Source of the DNA: Photobacterium malacitanum | GTDB taxonomy: Bacteria; Pseudomonadota; Gammaproteobacteria; Enterobacterales; Vibrionaceae | DNA length: 64,000 nucleotides | Assembly (NCBI RefSeq): GCF_900185615.1 | Contig: NZ_FYAK01000010.1 | Location: 1-64,000 of the forward strand | Direction: 5' to 3' | In this document: one piece after another, positions 27,955 to 36,622 of the stretch | Position numbering within the stretch: the first letter of the stretch is position 1 | Layout of the letters: the number at the start of each line of letters is the position of its first letter | Notes under the pieces: generated by a model | Databases searched by the model: none | What the model saw: only the letters and a program-made list of their open reading frames with translations | Told to the model about the DNA's origin: nothing | Translations under genes and position numbers: made by a program

Positions 27955-28977
27955 ATGAAAGGTATTATTCAATTATTAATTCGTAACCCTAAATCATTAA
28001 CAGGACTATGTATTTTAGTGGTGTTTGGATTAGCGGCTCTGTTTGCGCCAGTGATCACTAACCATTCGCCAGATAGGGGGACTGGCAACCCGCATGAATA
28101 CCCTGCATTTGTGGTAAAAGCTGCTCAAAACAATCCTGATGGTTGGATCGCGAAAAACTTAGCCACCAATAAACGCACCCTACTGATGTCCAAAAAAGCC
28201 GACCATATTCTCGGCACGACTCGTATGGGACGTGATGTATGGTCTCAATTAATCTACGGTGCCCGCACATCGCTTGCAGTTGGTTTAGGTGCCGGCGTTT
28301 TAGTGTGTTTTCTGGCAACCTTAATTGGTGTTTCTGCAGGGTATTTTGGCGGCAAAGTCGATGAAATTCTAACTGCGGCCATGAACATCATGCTGGTGAT
28401 CCCCCAATTACCGTTGCTGTTTATTATTGCGGCGTTTATTGGTCAAGCTGGGCCATTTACGATAGCGATTGTTATAGCCATCACCTCATGGGCATGGGGC
28501 GCGCGCGTGGTACGCTCGCAAACCTTATCCCTCCGCGAAAAAGAGTTTATTCGTGCGGCAGAAGTGTTAGGTGAGTCACCTTGGCGAATCATTGCGGTAG
28601 AGATCTTACCTAACCTCATGTCGATTGTCGGTGCCAGCTTTATTGGCTGTGTCCTGTTGGCAATCATGACCGAAGCGAGTTTATCGTTCCTTGGTCTTGG
28701 CGATCCTAATGCAATCAGTTGGGGCGTGATGCTATATAACGTTCAAACCTCTTCGTCGATGTTGATTGGCGCATGGTGGGAAATTCTCGCGCCATGTCTA
28801 GCATTAATCTTTATTGCCATCGGATTATCGTTATTAAACTTTGCCGTTGATGAAATTGCCAACCCACAATTACGTTCACACAAAGGCATGCGCCGCTGGC
28901 AACAACGTAGTGATGAAACCCTAATAGCCACTCAAACTGAAATGCCTCACCCTGTTACTGATGGCGGAACAAGATAA
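27955..28977 (+). CDS. ABC transporter permease, DppC-like
   Basis: A 340-residue inner-membrane permease. The family features are the LFAPVITNHSPD segment after the first membrane helix, LGTTRMGRDVWSQLIYGART, the EAA loop REKEFIRAAEVLGESPWRII and TEASLSFLGLGDPNAISWGV. The start codon follows the DppB stop by one base and the stop overlaps the next gene by one base, which shows tight translational coupling. The tail ends with a hydrophilic stretch of about 30 residues. Confidence 0.93.
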   Translation: MKGIIQLLIRNPKSLTGLCILVVFGLAALFAPVITNHSPDRGTGNPHEYPAFVVKAAQNNPDGWIAKNLATNKRTLLMSKKADHILGTTRMGRDVWSQLIYGARTSLAVGLGAGVLVCFLATLIGVSAGYFGGKVDEILTAAMNIMLVIPQLPLLFIIAAFIGQAGPFTIAIVIAITSWAWGARVVRSQTLSLREKEFIRAAEVLGESPWRIIAVEILPNLMSIVGASFIGCVLLAIMTEASLSFLGLGDPNAISWGVMLYNVQTSSSMLIGAWWEILAPCLALIFIAIGLSLLNFAVDEIANPQLRSHKGMRRWQQRSDETLIATQTEMPHPVTDGGTR

Positions 28978-30371
28978 TGAATAGCAGCTTATTAACCTTT
29001 ACTTTTGCTCGTACTCAACACTGCGATCAATTAACCCGTACTATTTACCTAACATCAAAAACGAATAAACAATTAACGCTCAACCAAGATGTGAGTGATT
29101 TTAATGCCGAGATCAGTAAATCGACATTGAGCGTGGCAGATATTCAAGATATTGGCTATTTGATCGCAACCACATTTACTCAAGCGACAACGTTACAACT
29201 GTGCATTGATGACACGATTGCAAACCAATATAACCACCAGCAGTGGCTCAAATGGTTATCTTTTGGTCTGGCGTTATCCAACTATCGTTATCACCATAGC
29301 GATAGCCCGCTGTTAGCTCCAACAATGGCAGATTTTACGCTACTTAACGCCACAATCGACGAAATTAGTGCATTTGATAACGGTAAAATTCTGGCACAAA
29401 GCCAGCTTATCGCACGTGAGTTAATCAACAAACCTGGCAATGTTATTTATCCACAATCTTTTGTCGAAGCTGTAGAAGCATTAGCGATCAATAACATTGA
29501 ATTATCTTACCTTGATGATGCAATGATGCTTGAACAAGGTTTTGGCGGCTTAATGAGCATTGCTCAAGGTAGTGATCGGGAAGCACGGTTATTGTGCCTT
29601 GATTATCACCCACAAAACCCTCAATTCACGGTGGCATTAGTGGGTAAAGGGGTTACGTTTGATTCTGGCGGCATTAGTATTAAACAACCACGTTATATGA
29701 GCACCATGAAAGTGGATATGGGTGGCGCAGCAGCGGTTGTCGGTGCACTCAATGCTATCGCCCAACTGCAACTACCGATTCGTGTGATTGGCTTATGTGG
29801 CTTAGTGGAAAACATGCCATCAGGCAAAGCAATTAAACCTGGTGATGTGGTCACCATGCGCAATAAAACCAGTGTCGAAATCATTACCACTGATGCGGAA
29901 GGACGGATGGTATTAGCTGATGTGCTCCACTATGCCCAGCAGCACTATCAACCTGATTATTTAGTCGATATTGCAACCTTAACCGGTGGCACAGGTATTG
30001 CGCTAGGCAAAGCTTTTGCCTCATTAATGGGTAATAACGATGATTTAATTGCTTGTGCTACGGCTGCAGGTCACGCATGTTCAGAGCCATTATGGCCAAT
30101 GCCTAGTGGTGACATGTTTAGCACCGCGTTAGACAGCGACTTTGCTGATCTTCGCCATGGTAGTGAAGAGCCTGATGGCAGTCCATGCGTGGCAGCGACC
30201 TTTCTATCGCACTTTATCGAACCCAATCAAAAATGGATCCACATTGATTCAGCAGCAATGTCATTTATGACTCACCGTAAGATTTACGCCAAAGCCACCA
30301 CAGGCTTTGGCACACTATTATTAACCGAACTCTGCCAACAGTTGATCTTGCAAGATCAGTTGCACCAATAA
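28977..30371 (+). CDS. M17 leucyl aminopeptidase family protein
   Basis: A 464-residue cytoplasmic metallopeptidase of the PepA/leucyl aminopeptidase family, which removes N-terminal amino acids. The C-terminal catalytic domain has the two-metal site: VGKGVTFDSGGISIK (Lys and Asp ligands), MKVDMGGAAAVVGAL, and the hallmark TDAEGRMVLADVL (NTDAEGR with T for N). The N-terminal domain is divergent. It overlaps the permease gene by one base and lies 14 bases before the aspartylglucosaminidase gene. The shared operon suggests that it trims imported glycopeptides so the asparagine-linked sugar is freed for the amidase. A role in ordinary peptide use cannot be excluded. Confidence 0.9.
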   Translation: MNSSLLTFTFARTQHCDQLTRTIYLTSKTNKQLTLNQDVSDFNAEISKSTLSVADIQDIGYLIATTFTQATTLQLCIDDTIANQYNHQQWLKWLSFGLALSNYRYHHSDSPLLAPTMADFTLLNATIDEISAFDNGKILAQSQLIARELINKPGNVIYPQSFVEAVEALAINNIELSYLDDAMMLEQGFGGLMSIAQGSDREARLLCLDYHPQNPQFTVALVGKGVTFDSGGISIKQPRYMSTMKVDMGGAAAVVGALNAIAQLQLPIRVIGLCGLVENMPSGKAIKPGDVVTMRNKTSVEIITTDAEGRMVLADVLHYAQQHYQPDYLVDIATLTGGTGIALGKAFASLMGNNDDLIACATAAGHACSEPLWPMPSGDMFSTALDSDFADLRHGSEEPDGSPCVAATFLSHFIEPNQKWIHIDSAAMSFMTHRKIYAKATTGFGTLLLTELCQQLILQDQLHQ

Positions 30372-30385
30372 CAAGGAAGTTAACC

Positions 30386-31312
30386 ATGATCTTATTAGCA
30401 AATTCAGAAGCCTACCCAGGTATTGAAGCATCAGCACGTCGGCTACAAGCGGGTGAAGAAGGCTTACGCGCATTAGTTGAAGGCATTAAGTTGGTTGAGT
30501 TGGATCCACGCGTACGTACTGTCGGTTACGGCGGCTGGCCAAATGTACTCGGTGAAATGGAACTCGACGCCTCAGTAATGGATGGGGATAGTTTACGTAC
30601 TGGTGCCGTTGGCGCATTAAAAGGCTACATCCACCCGATTGAAGTCGCCTATAAAGTCATGACAGATCTCAACCATGAGATATTAGTCGGTGAAGGTGCA
30701 GCTATTTTTGCCAATGAAATCGATGCGGTTGCAGGTAATAACCTTATCGAAGATTCAAAGCAAGTATGGTGGGAGAAGCTAGAACAAGCGATGACACCTG
30801 AGCAACAAGCGGCATTTCCTAATGTGCCACTCGCGCCACTGTCTAACAATGCTACCGATCCTGAACGTGTACGTGATACGACGGTTTTTTTAAGCAGTGA
30901 TATTAACCGTAAAATTACCGCAGCAACCTCTACTTCGGGCTGGGCATGGAAATACCCTGGTCGTTTAGGTGATAGTCCAATTATTGGTGCTGGATCGTAT
31001 GCTGATAGCCGTTATGGCGCATGCGCTTGTACTCACACCGGAGAAATGAGTATTCGTTGCTCAACCGCTCATGCGGTAGTGTTATACATGAAGATGGGAA
31101 TGACATTGGATGAAGCCGTCTATGAAGCGATTCGTGATCTCGATTACCTTAAAGATGGCTATACCGAAGGGGTTACTATTCATGCGATAGATTGCCACGG
31201 TAATCACAAAGTAGTGAGCTTAAATTGTCCGGGAAATATTACTTACTGGCTATGGCAAACAGGCATGGATAAACCAGAAGAGCGCCAAGCTGAAGTGATC
31301 ATGACCAAATAA
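30386..31312 (+). CDS. N4-(beta-N-acetylglucosaminyl)-L-asparaginase (aspartylglucosaminidase)
   Basis: A 308-residue Ntn-hydrolase that splits GlcNAc-Asn into aspartate and 1-amino-GlcNAc, the last step in breaking down the N-glycan-protein link. The precursor self-cleaves before a threonine: here RDTTVF, giving Thr165 as nucleophile, in line with HDT(I/V)G in human and Elizabethkingia enzymes. Substrate-pocket motifs RLGDSPIIGAGSYAD and AATSTSGW are present, as are VGYGGWPN and DGDSLRTGAVGAL in the alpha chain. There is no signal peptide, so it works in the cytoplasm after import. Its place behind a chitobiose-type importer and an aminopeptidase fits glycoasparagine use. Isoaspartyl peptidase is a less likely alternative because the glycosylasparaginase residues match better. 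Confidence 0.9.
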   Translation: MILLANSEAYPGIEASARRLQAGEEGLRALVEGIKLVELDPRVRTVGYGGWPNVLGEMELDASVMDGDSLRTGAVGALKGYIHPIEVAYKVMTDLNHEILVGEGAAIFANEIDAVAGNNLIEDSKQVWWEKLEQAMTPEQQAAFPNVPLAPLSNNATDPERVRDTTVFLSSDINRKITAATSTSGWAWKYPGRLGDSPIIGAGSYADSRYGACACTHTGEMSIRCSTAHAVVLYMKMGMTLDEAVYEAIRDLDYLKDGYTEGVTIHAIDCHGNHKVVSLNCPGNITYWLWQTGMDKPEERQAEVIMTK

Positions 31313-31332
31313 TAATAGCGTACTCCAAAACC

Positions 31333-31370
31333 AATCACACCCTGCGGGAACTCACTCGCAGGGTGTGATT
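31333..31370. terminator. strong hairpin terminator
   Basis: A 14-bp perfect stem (AATCACACCCTGCG, CGCAGGGTGTGATT) with a 10-base loop closes the ABC/aminopeptidase/amidase operon. The T-run is weak on plus, better on minus. Confidence 0.8.
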
Positions 31371-31397
31371 ATATGGCGGTTGTTACAGTTATCATTT

Positions 31398-31670
31398 TCA
31401 TTTATTAACGATAAATCCCCACACTCTTTGCCACAAAAGATCTAACTGATTATGCGGCACATAATCATCACGAAATGCTTGGCTATCATCTTCTGCCACA
31501 CTTTTTACATACTGCTTATTATCTACCGAGATAATTTTTGTAAAACTACGCGTATACGGTGACACTTCGCGATCTAAAAAACGCAGCGCTTGGCGAGGGT
31601 TGGTTGTCTTGCGTTCTACATCAGGATGATGAGATAAACCATGCGTAATAGTTAACGTAAACGTTGTCAT
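31398..31670 (-). CDS. small protein, unknown function
   Basis: A 90-residue protein beginning MTTFTLTITHGLSHHPDVER. ATG 31670 is chosen because AAGGAC lies about nine bases upstream; the frame remains open further without a start signal. It is soluble, rich in charged residues, with no signal peptide or cysteine. It contains a PRQALRFLDREVSPYTRSFT stretch and ends in LLWQRVWGFIVNK. I do not recognise the family. It lies antisense to and between the amidase operon and an orphan lipoprotein gene. Confidence 0.5.
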   Translation of the reverse strand: MTTFTLTITHGLSHHPDVERKTTNPRQALRFLDREVSPYTRSFTKIISVDNKQYVKSVAEDDSQAFRDDYVPHNQLDLLWQRVWGFIVNK

Positions 31671-31923
31671 TGTTGTTGTCCTTGAAACGATTGAAAACAT
31701 CAACAACCGTGAAAATGGGAATAGAAAAAGGTGCTGCAATAAAATATACCCGCTCTGGTTTCTTTTAAATATCAGCAATATGTTTCAATTTGTATGAAAG
31801 ATAAGAAGTTGTAACAAAGTGAGCCGTAAAACAATAATCAACAACGGATTCTTAAAAATAAGTCATTGATAACTGTCTAAATTGGCTAGGTTTTTATATT
31901 ATTCCTACAACAAAGATCAGCTT

Positions 31924-32754
31924 ATGCCTATGTCTCAGTATCTGTTACCAACATTTCTATGCGTCAGTGTATCGCTACTCAGTGGCTGTAATGACGATAA
32001 TACTAATAGCACAACAACGACAGATGAATCAGAGCCCGTGTTAGCCGTCACGAACGATGACTGTGATCTTGATAACGTACAATTACTGGATTTTACCCCG
32101 TGGCAACGAGAGAACGGTTACTGGGTCGGGGATTACACTTTGCTTGGTGCCGATGGTACACCTCAAGTTTCTAGTCGCTGGCCATATCAATATGATAATT
32201 ACCAAGGCTTTATTCATTTAGAAGTGATTGGAAACAGCATAAAACAGCGCAATGTGTTTTTATACCCCCCCAAAAAAGCAGAGTTATGTGATGAGACAAC
32301 CATGGCATTAGGCAATGGTATCTGTGGTATTAATGGTAATGAGAAGATCTTTAGTGCCGATCAACAAGCCACTGATTGTAATGGTAACCTTGCTGGCCCG
32401 TTTGAATCTTTTGGTATGACGTTAGATACTCATACCACCTTGATTGGCGATGATACTGTTCTTTACCAAGTACGAATGCCTGATGGCGGTATCATGCAAA
32501 ACCAATTAACAACCTTACCGCCAAACGATACTCGCGTTCGCACCGCCCAAGGCTTTTTCAACGGTAACCCAACTTACGCCAGCTATTATCGCGAGCGAAA
32601 AGTCACCGAAGCCGAGTTCTTTCAATTACTCGCCGCAGCACGTGCTGAATACAATATTCTTGAGACCGATTACTGCGGTTACGATAATACTAACCAACCC
32701 AGCCAAACCACTTGTGATGATCATTTTGGATTAGACCGTTCAGCAGACCAATAA
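31924..32754 (+). CDS. lipoprotein of unknown function
   Basis: A 276-residue protein with a lipoprotein signal ending in the lipobox LLSGC, so it is attached to a membrane on the periplasmic side or surface. The mature part is acidic after the Cys (DDNTNSTTTTDESEP), then aromatic-rich: WQRENGYWVGDYTLLGADG and SRWPYQYDNYQGFIHLEV. It also holds six or more cysteines that could form disulfides. No catalytic motif was recognised. The position between the glycan operon and the GH92 genes suggests a glycan-binding or accessory role, which is inference. The start could also be the next ATG at 31930. Confidence 0.7.
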   Translation: MPMSQYLLPTFLCVSVSLLSGCNDDNTNSTTTTDESEPVLAVTNDDCDLDNVQLLDFTPWQRENGYWVGDYTLLGADGTPQVSSRWPYQYDNYQGFIHLEVIGNSIKQRNVFLYPPKKAELCDETTMALGNGICGINGNEKIFSADQQATDCNGNLAGPFESFGMTLDTHTTLIGDDTVLYQVRMPDGGIMQNQLTTLPPNDTRVRTAQGFFNGNPTYASYYRERKVTEAEFFQLLAAARAEYNILETDYCGYDNTNQPSQTTCDDHFGLDRSADQ

Positions 32755-32760
32755 ATAACA

Positions 32761-32797
32761 AAAAAAAGCGTGCTCTGAGTAACTCAGAGCACGCTTT
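32761..32797. terminator. bidirectional terminator
   Basis: A 16-bp near-perfect palindrome (AAAGCGTGCTCTGAGT against ACTCAGAGCACGCTTT), with an A-run on the left that supplies Ts on the minus strand. It separates the convergent lipoprotein and GH92 genes. Confidence 0.9.
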
Positions 32798-32822
32798 GGT
32801 TAATACATATCGCGATAACTAA

Positions 32823-35285
32823 TTAAAAACTTGCCTGCAGTGCTTGCTTTTTATCGCCTGTCATTACAAACCGTAACTCACCACCTGCTTTAATATCGCT
32901 GTGCTTAAAGGTTAAGTTAGCACCTAACTCTTGGCCGTTGATGGTAACTGACTGAATGTATTTATTCACCGGACTATTATTATCAGCCACAATGGTAAAT
33001 TCACCGCCTTTGACATCAATTGACGCCTTATCAAACAATGGACGCCCGATTGAATAAGTCGGATCCGCTGGCGTTACTTGATAAAAGCCCAAGGCACTCA
33101 TGATGTACCATGCCGACATTTGTCCTACATCTTCGTTACCAATCAAACCTGTCGGCTCAGTGGTGTAAAACTGATTCATGATCTGATCTAAATACTCTTG
33201 TGCTTTCCATGGCTCGTCAGTCAAATTGTATAAGTATGGAATATGATGCGAAGGCTCATTACCATGCATATATTGACCAATATAACCAGTTAGATCAGGC
33301 AGCTCTTCACCAGTATTTGAAGAACGGGCAGTAAACAACTCATCTAAATCTTCACGGAATGCTTTTTCTGGTGTTGTTTCTTTATTATTAGCTATATCAG
33401 CGTCATAGATTACTTGTTTTAGGCGCTCAAAATCATGCATCGGCTGGAATTTCCACTGCCATGCATTACCTTCAGTAAAGGCAAATTCATCAACAAAATA
33501 TGGGTCAAATGGCAATAATGGGCATTGTTCCATCTCTTTACTGCTACCATTATTTTGTACCACATCAACCATTACGCATTCATCTTTACGTGACTCATCA
33601 ATAGGCTGATTAAATTGTGATGCGGGTTTATTCGGACTAACACTTAATGGATGGTTCTTTGGTCGTAAGAAACTCGTTTCTTTATCCCAGTGATGCAACC
33701 AATTATCAGCACGCACTAAAAACTCATTCTGCAGTTTGGTATCACCCGCCATACGGGCAATTTCAGATACCGCCCAATCGCCATAAGCAAACTCTAAAGT
33801 ATAAGACGCTGAGTTCCAGTAACCATGATGAACAAAGCCATTTTCTTCATAGACTTTTACTTGCACCACATTTGCAGCACCAGTATTTTGATCTTCGGTC
33901 CAATCAGGAAATTCGCTTTTTTCATGATAACGCGCGGTAAATTCAGCCGCTTCTAACGCATCTTGAGCATCAACATGTAAATCTTTTGCCATTGCATCAG
34001 CAATAATAGAAATAGCCGGGAAGCCAATCATCGTCCCCGTATAATGGCCTTGCAGCTCCCATTTAGGTAAAATACCACCATCTTTATACTTACGAATCAA
34101 GTCATTAGCATATTCTGTTGCACGTTGCGGATTAATAATAGTTTGTAACGGATGGAAAGCACGGAAAGTGTCCCACATTGAATACACTGAATAATTCGGT
34201 GTATCACCCGCTTCTTTTATTTCTTGAGTACGCATAGCGCGATATTTACCATCAACATCTTGGAAAATCATCGGTGCAATCGAAGCATGGTACATCGCGG
34301 TATAGAAAATCTGCTTTTGATCTTCAGTCCCGCCCTCAACTTCAACCTTGGCTAACTCGTTATGCCATGCCTGTTGAGATTGCGCTAACACTCTATCAAA
34401 GCCCCAATCAGGCACTTCGGTATTAAGGTTATTTTCTGCGCCTTCAATACCTGTAGGAGAAAGGCCTACTTTTAATTCTAGAGGCTGATCTGTTGGCGCA
34501 AACTCTAAATAAGCAATAGTTTTAACCGCTTCAATATTATCATGATTTAATTTAACGCTGGTTTCAACACCGTCAATTAATGCGGTTGCTTTTACAATTG
34601 GCTGATTAAATTTGGCATAAAAATAAATATGTTGGTTATTTGCCCAACCATCAGAACTACGCTGACCGCGAACAGTATATTCATCAATAATTTCAAGGTT
34701 ACCAACGGTGGTGCGGTTACCCCAACTCTTATTTAAGGTGTGGTCTAAATCAAATTTAATAAATGGTGTGCTACCTTTAGCGAAGGTATATTTATGATAA
34801 CCCACACGCGCAGTGGTCGTCAGTTCAGCTTTAATCTCACCACGATTTAACTCAACCGCATAATAACCAGCCTCTGCCGTTTCATTAGCTTTATCAAAAG
34901 TATTGTAAGTCGCATTATTTTTTTCAGTAAACGGTAATACTAAAATATCACCAAGATCAGTAATACCGGTTCCACTTAAATGGGTATGAGAAAAACCATA
35001 AACAGGAATATCTTGTTGTTGTCCATGATCAAAATAACCCGCTGCTGATCCCCAACCTTCCATTTCAGTATCAGGGCTTAATTGTACCATTCCCGATGGG
35101 AACACCGCCCCAGGGAAAGTATGGCCATCAGCACCAGTGCCAATAAAAGGATTTACATATTGTAAATATACGTCTGAAACTTGAGTTGCTTTATCTGTAG
35201 AGACTGTTGAATTATCAGAATTACAGCCACTTAATCCCATCGCTAATGCAATAGAGAGTGCCACTGGACTCAGCTTATTTATCAT
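32823..35285 (-). CDS. GH92 alpha-mannosidase lipoprotein (first copy)
   Basis: An 820-residue calcium-dependent exo-alpha-mannosidase of family GH92, which removes alpha-1,2/1,3/1,4/1,6-linked mannose from N-glycans or yeast mannan. The signal ends in the lipobox LSGC, so it is lipid-anchored outside the cytoplasm. The family motifs are all present: VNPFIGTGADGHTFPGAVFP, FSHTHLSGTG, SMWDTFRAFHPL, GNEPSHHIPYLYN and NEDVGQMSAWYIMSALGFY. The last carries the glutamate/aspartate region near the active site. It is paralogous to the GH92 protein encoded at 36623-39112. AGGT lies eight bases before the ATG. The linkage preference cannot be read from sequence. Confidence 0.94.
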   Translation of the reverse strand: MINKLSPVALSIALAMGLSGCNSDNSTVSTDKATQVSDVYLQYVNPFIGTGADGHTFPGAVFPSGMVQLSPDTEMEGWGSAAGYFDHGQQQDIPVYGFSHTHLSGTGITDLGDILVLPFTEKNNATYNTFDKANETAEAGYYAVELNRGEIKAELTTTARVGYHKYTFAKGSTPFIKFDLDHTLNKSWGNRTTVGNLEIIDEYTVRGQRSSDGWANNQHIYFYAKFNQPIVKATALIDGVETSVKLNHDNIEAVKTIAYLEFAPTDQPLELKVGLSPTGIEGAENNLNTEVPDWGFDRVLAQSQQAWHNELAKVEVEGGTEDQKQIFYTAMYHASIAPMIFQDVDGKYRAMRTQEIKEAGDTPNYSVYSMWDTFRAFHPLQTIINPQRATEYANDLIRKYKDGGILPKWELQGHYTGTMIGFPAISIIADAMAKDLHVDAQDALEAAEFTARYHEKSEFPDWTEDQNTGAANVVQVKVYEENGFVHHGYWNSASYTLEFAYGDWAVSEIARMAGDTKLQNEFLVRADNWLHHWDKETSFLRPKNHPLSVSPNKPASQFNQPIDESRKDECVMVDVVQNNGSSKEMEQCPLLPFDPYFVDEFAFTEGNAWQWKFQPMHDFERLKQVIYDADIANNKETTPEKAFREDLDELFTARSSNTGEELPDLTGYIGQYMHGNEPSHHIPYLYNLTDEPWKAQEYLDQIMNQFYTTEPTGLIGNEDVGQMSAWYIMSALGFYQVTPADPTYSIGRPLFDKASIDVKGGEFTIVADNNSPVNKYIQSVTINGQELGANLTFKHSDIKAGGELRFVMTGDKKQALQASF

Positions 35286-35941
35286 TATTATCGACCTATA
35301 TTATTTATTATGGGGAAGCGTAGGAATAAATACCCAACCAACTTGCTATTAATCGATAATAAGAACAAACCATATTTTAAGGTAGTAGCAAAATACTACA
35401 TTTACTGGACTTTTATCGCTAAAGTTTATTTTAGTGATATTGCTTCAATCATCATAAGAACACTATTTTTTATAACCACGCCCCAATAAAGATATAATTT
35501 TCATTGTTGTTAATAGGAAAATAAAAATATAATTTATAGAATATAAAAAATAAAACAGACTTTGCGGGTTAAATTTAACTCAAAAAACAAATTGACCCAA
35601 GTTATCAATTGCGAACTTATTATAAAATCATTGTTACTGATAAGTAATAATCTCTTTGTTGTTATTTATCTATAAATACTATATCAATATTAAAACTAAC
35701 GCTAAAAAACAAATAATATCAAATACTACCAAAAAAAATACGGTCATAAATATCAACACGTTTCATACTAATATTCGGCATATAATTTAGCGTAAATATT
35801 AAAACAAATACACATTCATCACCTAAATAAATACTAAGTGCTATAAAATCAAGATTGCAATGAGAGGCTACTTTTCTTTATGCTTAGCCGCAATAAATAT
35901 CCAAGAAAATTAAACTCCATATTGATAATAGCGGTAACAAG
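35286..35941. other. divergent intergenic region with an inverted repeat
   Basis: About 650 very AT-rich bases between the first GH92 gene and the membrane protein gene. GTAGTA (35382-35387) and TACTAC (35394-35399) form an inverted repeat about 100 bases before the GH92 start, a possible operator. No gene was seen. Confidence 0.4.
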
Positions 35942-36571
35942 ATGCGTTCAGATATTAATATAATTATTTCAAAACTTATTAATTTTATTATTCTAGCTAT
36001 AATACTAACAATACCTATTGCTGTTATTGATTATGATGTTCTTTATTTAAAAGATAACGTTCCAGAACATTCATTAACAGAATATACACAAGAATTATTA
36101 TTGTTTATTTGTACGATGGTATTTTTCTATTTAGGATTAACGAAAATAATTTACCAGCGCTGTGCTTTTCTAATTGCGGGATTTTTTGCTTGCATGCTGA
36201 TAAGAGAGTTAGATCTGTTTTTTGACCAATTGGTTTTTCATGGCTTTTGGGTGTATCCAGCAGCGGTTATCGCCATCATGGCATTAATATATGCGGGCCT
36301 ACAACCTAAAAAGACCCTATCAGCTTTAGCTGAATTTATGAGTAATAGCTACTTCCCTATTTTATGTTTAGGCTTAGGTATAACCTTAGTTTACTCTCGC
36401 TTATTTGGCATGGGTGATATGTGGCAGATGATTTTAGGTAATGATTATCATCGTATCGTAAAAAATATTGCTGAAGAAAGTTCTGAATTATTGGGTTATT
36501 GCTTAATGTTTTATGCCACCATAAATTACGTTATCAGTTATCTCAAGCATGACCATGATGATCATCATTAA
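35942..36571 (+). CDS. inner-membrane protein, unknown function
   Basis: A 209-residue protein with about six hydrophobic segments, starting with IIISKLINFIILAIILTIPI. Conserved-looking polar residues occur within the membrane part (ELDLFFDQLVFHGFW; NIAEESSELLGYCLMFYA). The C-terminus is a histidine/aspartate-rich tail (KHDHDDHH) that might bind metal. I cannot name the family. It is the only plus-strand gene between two GH92 genes read the other way. A shared terminator follows. The Shine-Dalgarno is weak. Confidence 0.7.
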   Translation: MRSDINIIISKLINFIILAIILTIPIAVIDYDVLYLKDNVPEHSLTEYTQELLLFICTMVFFYLGLTKIIYQRCAFLIAGFFACMLIRELDLFFDQLVFHGFWVYPAAVIAIMALIYAGLQPKKTLSALAEFMSNSYFPILCLGLGITLVYSRLFGMGDMWQMILGNDYHRIVKNIAEESSELLGYCLMFYATINYVISYLKHDHDDHH

Positions 36572-36581
36572 AAACTAATAC

Positions 36582-36608
36582 AATAAGGGGGCTATCAGCC
36601 CCCTTATT
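36582..36608. terminator. bidirectional terminator
   Basis: A 12-bp perfect stem (AATAAGGGGGCT, AGCCCCCTTATT) with a 3-base loop sits between the convergent membrane-protein and second GH92 genes. Confidence 0.88.
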
Positions 36609-36622
36609 GTTTAACGTGTTAG

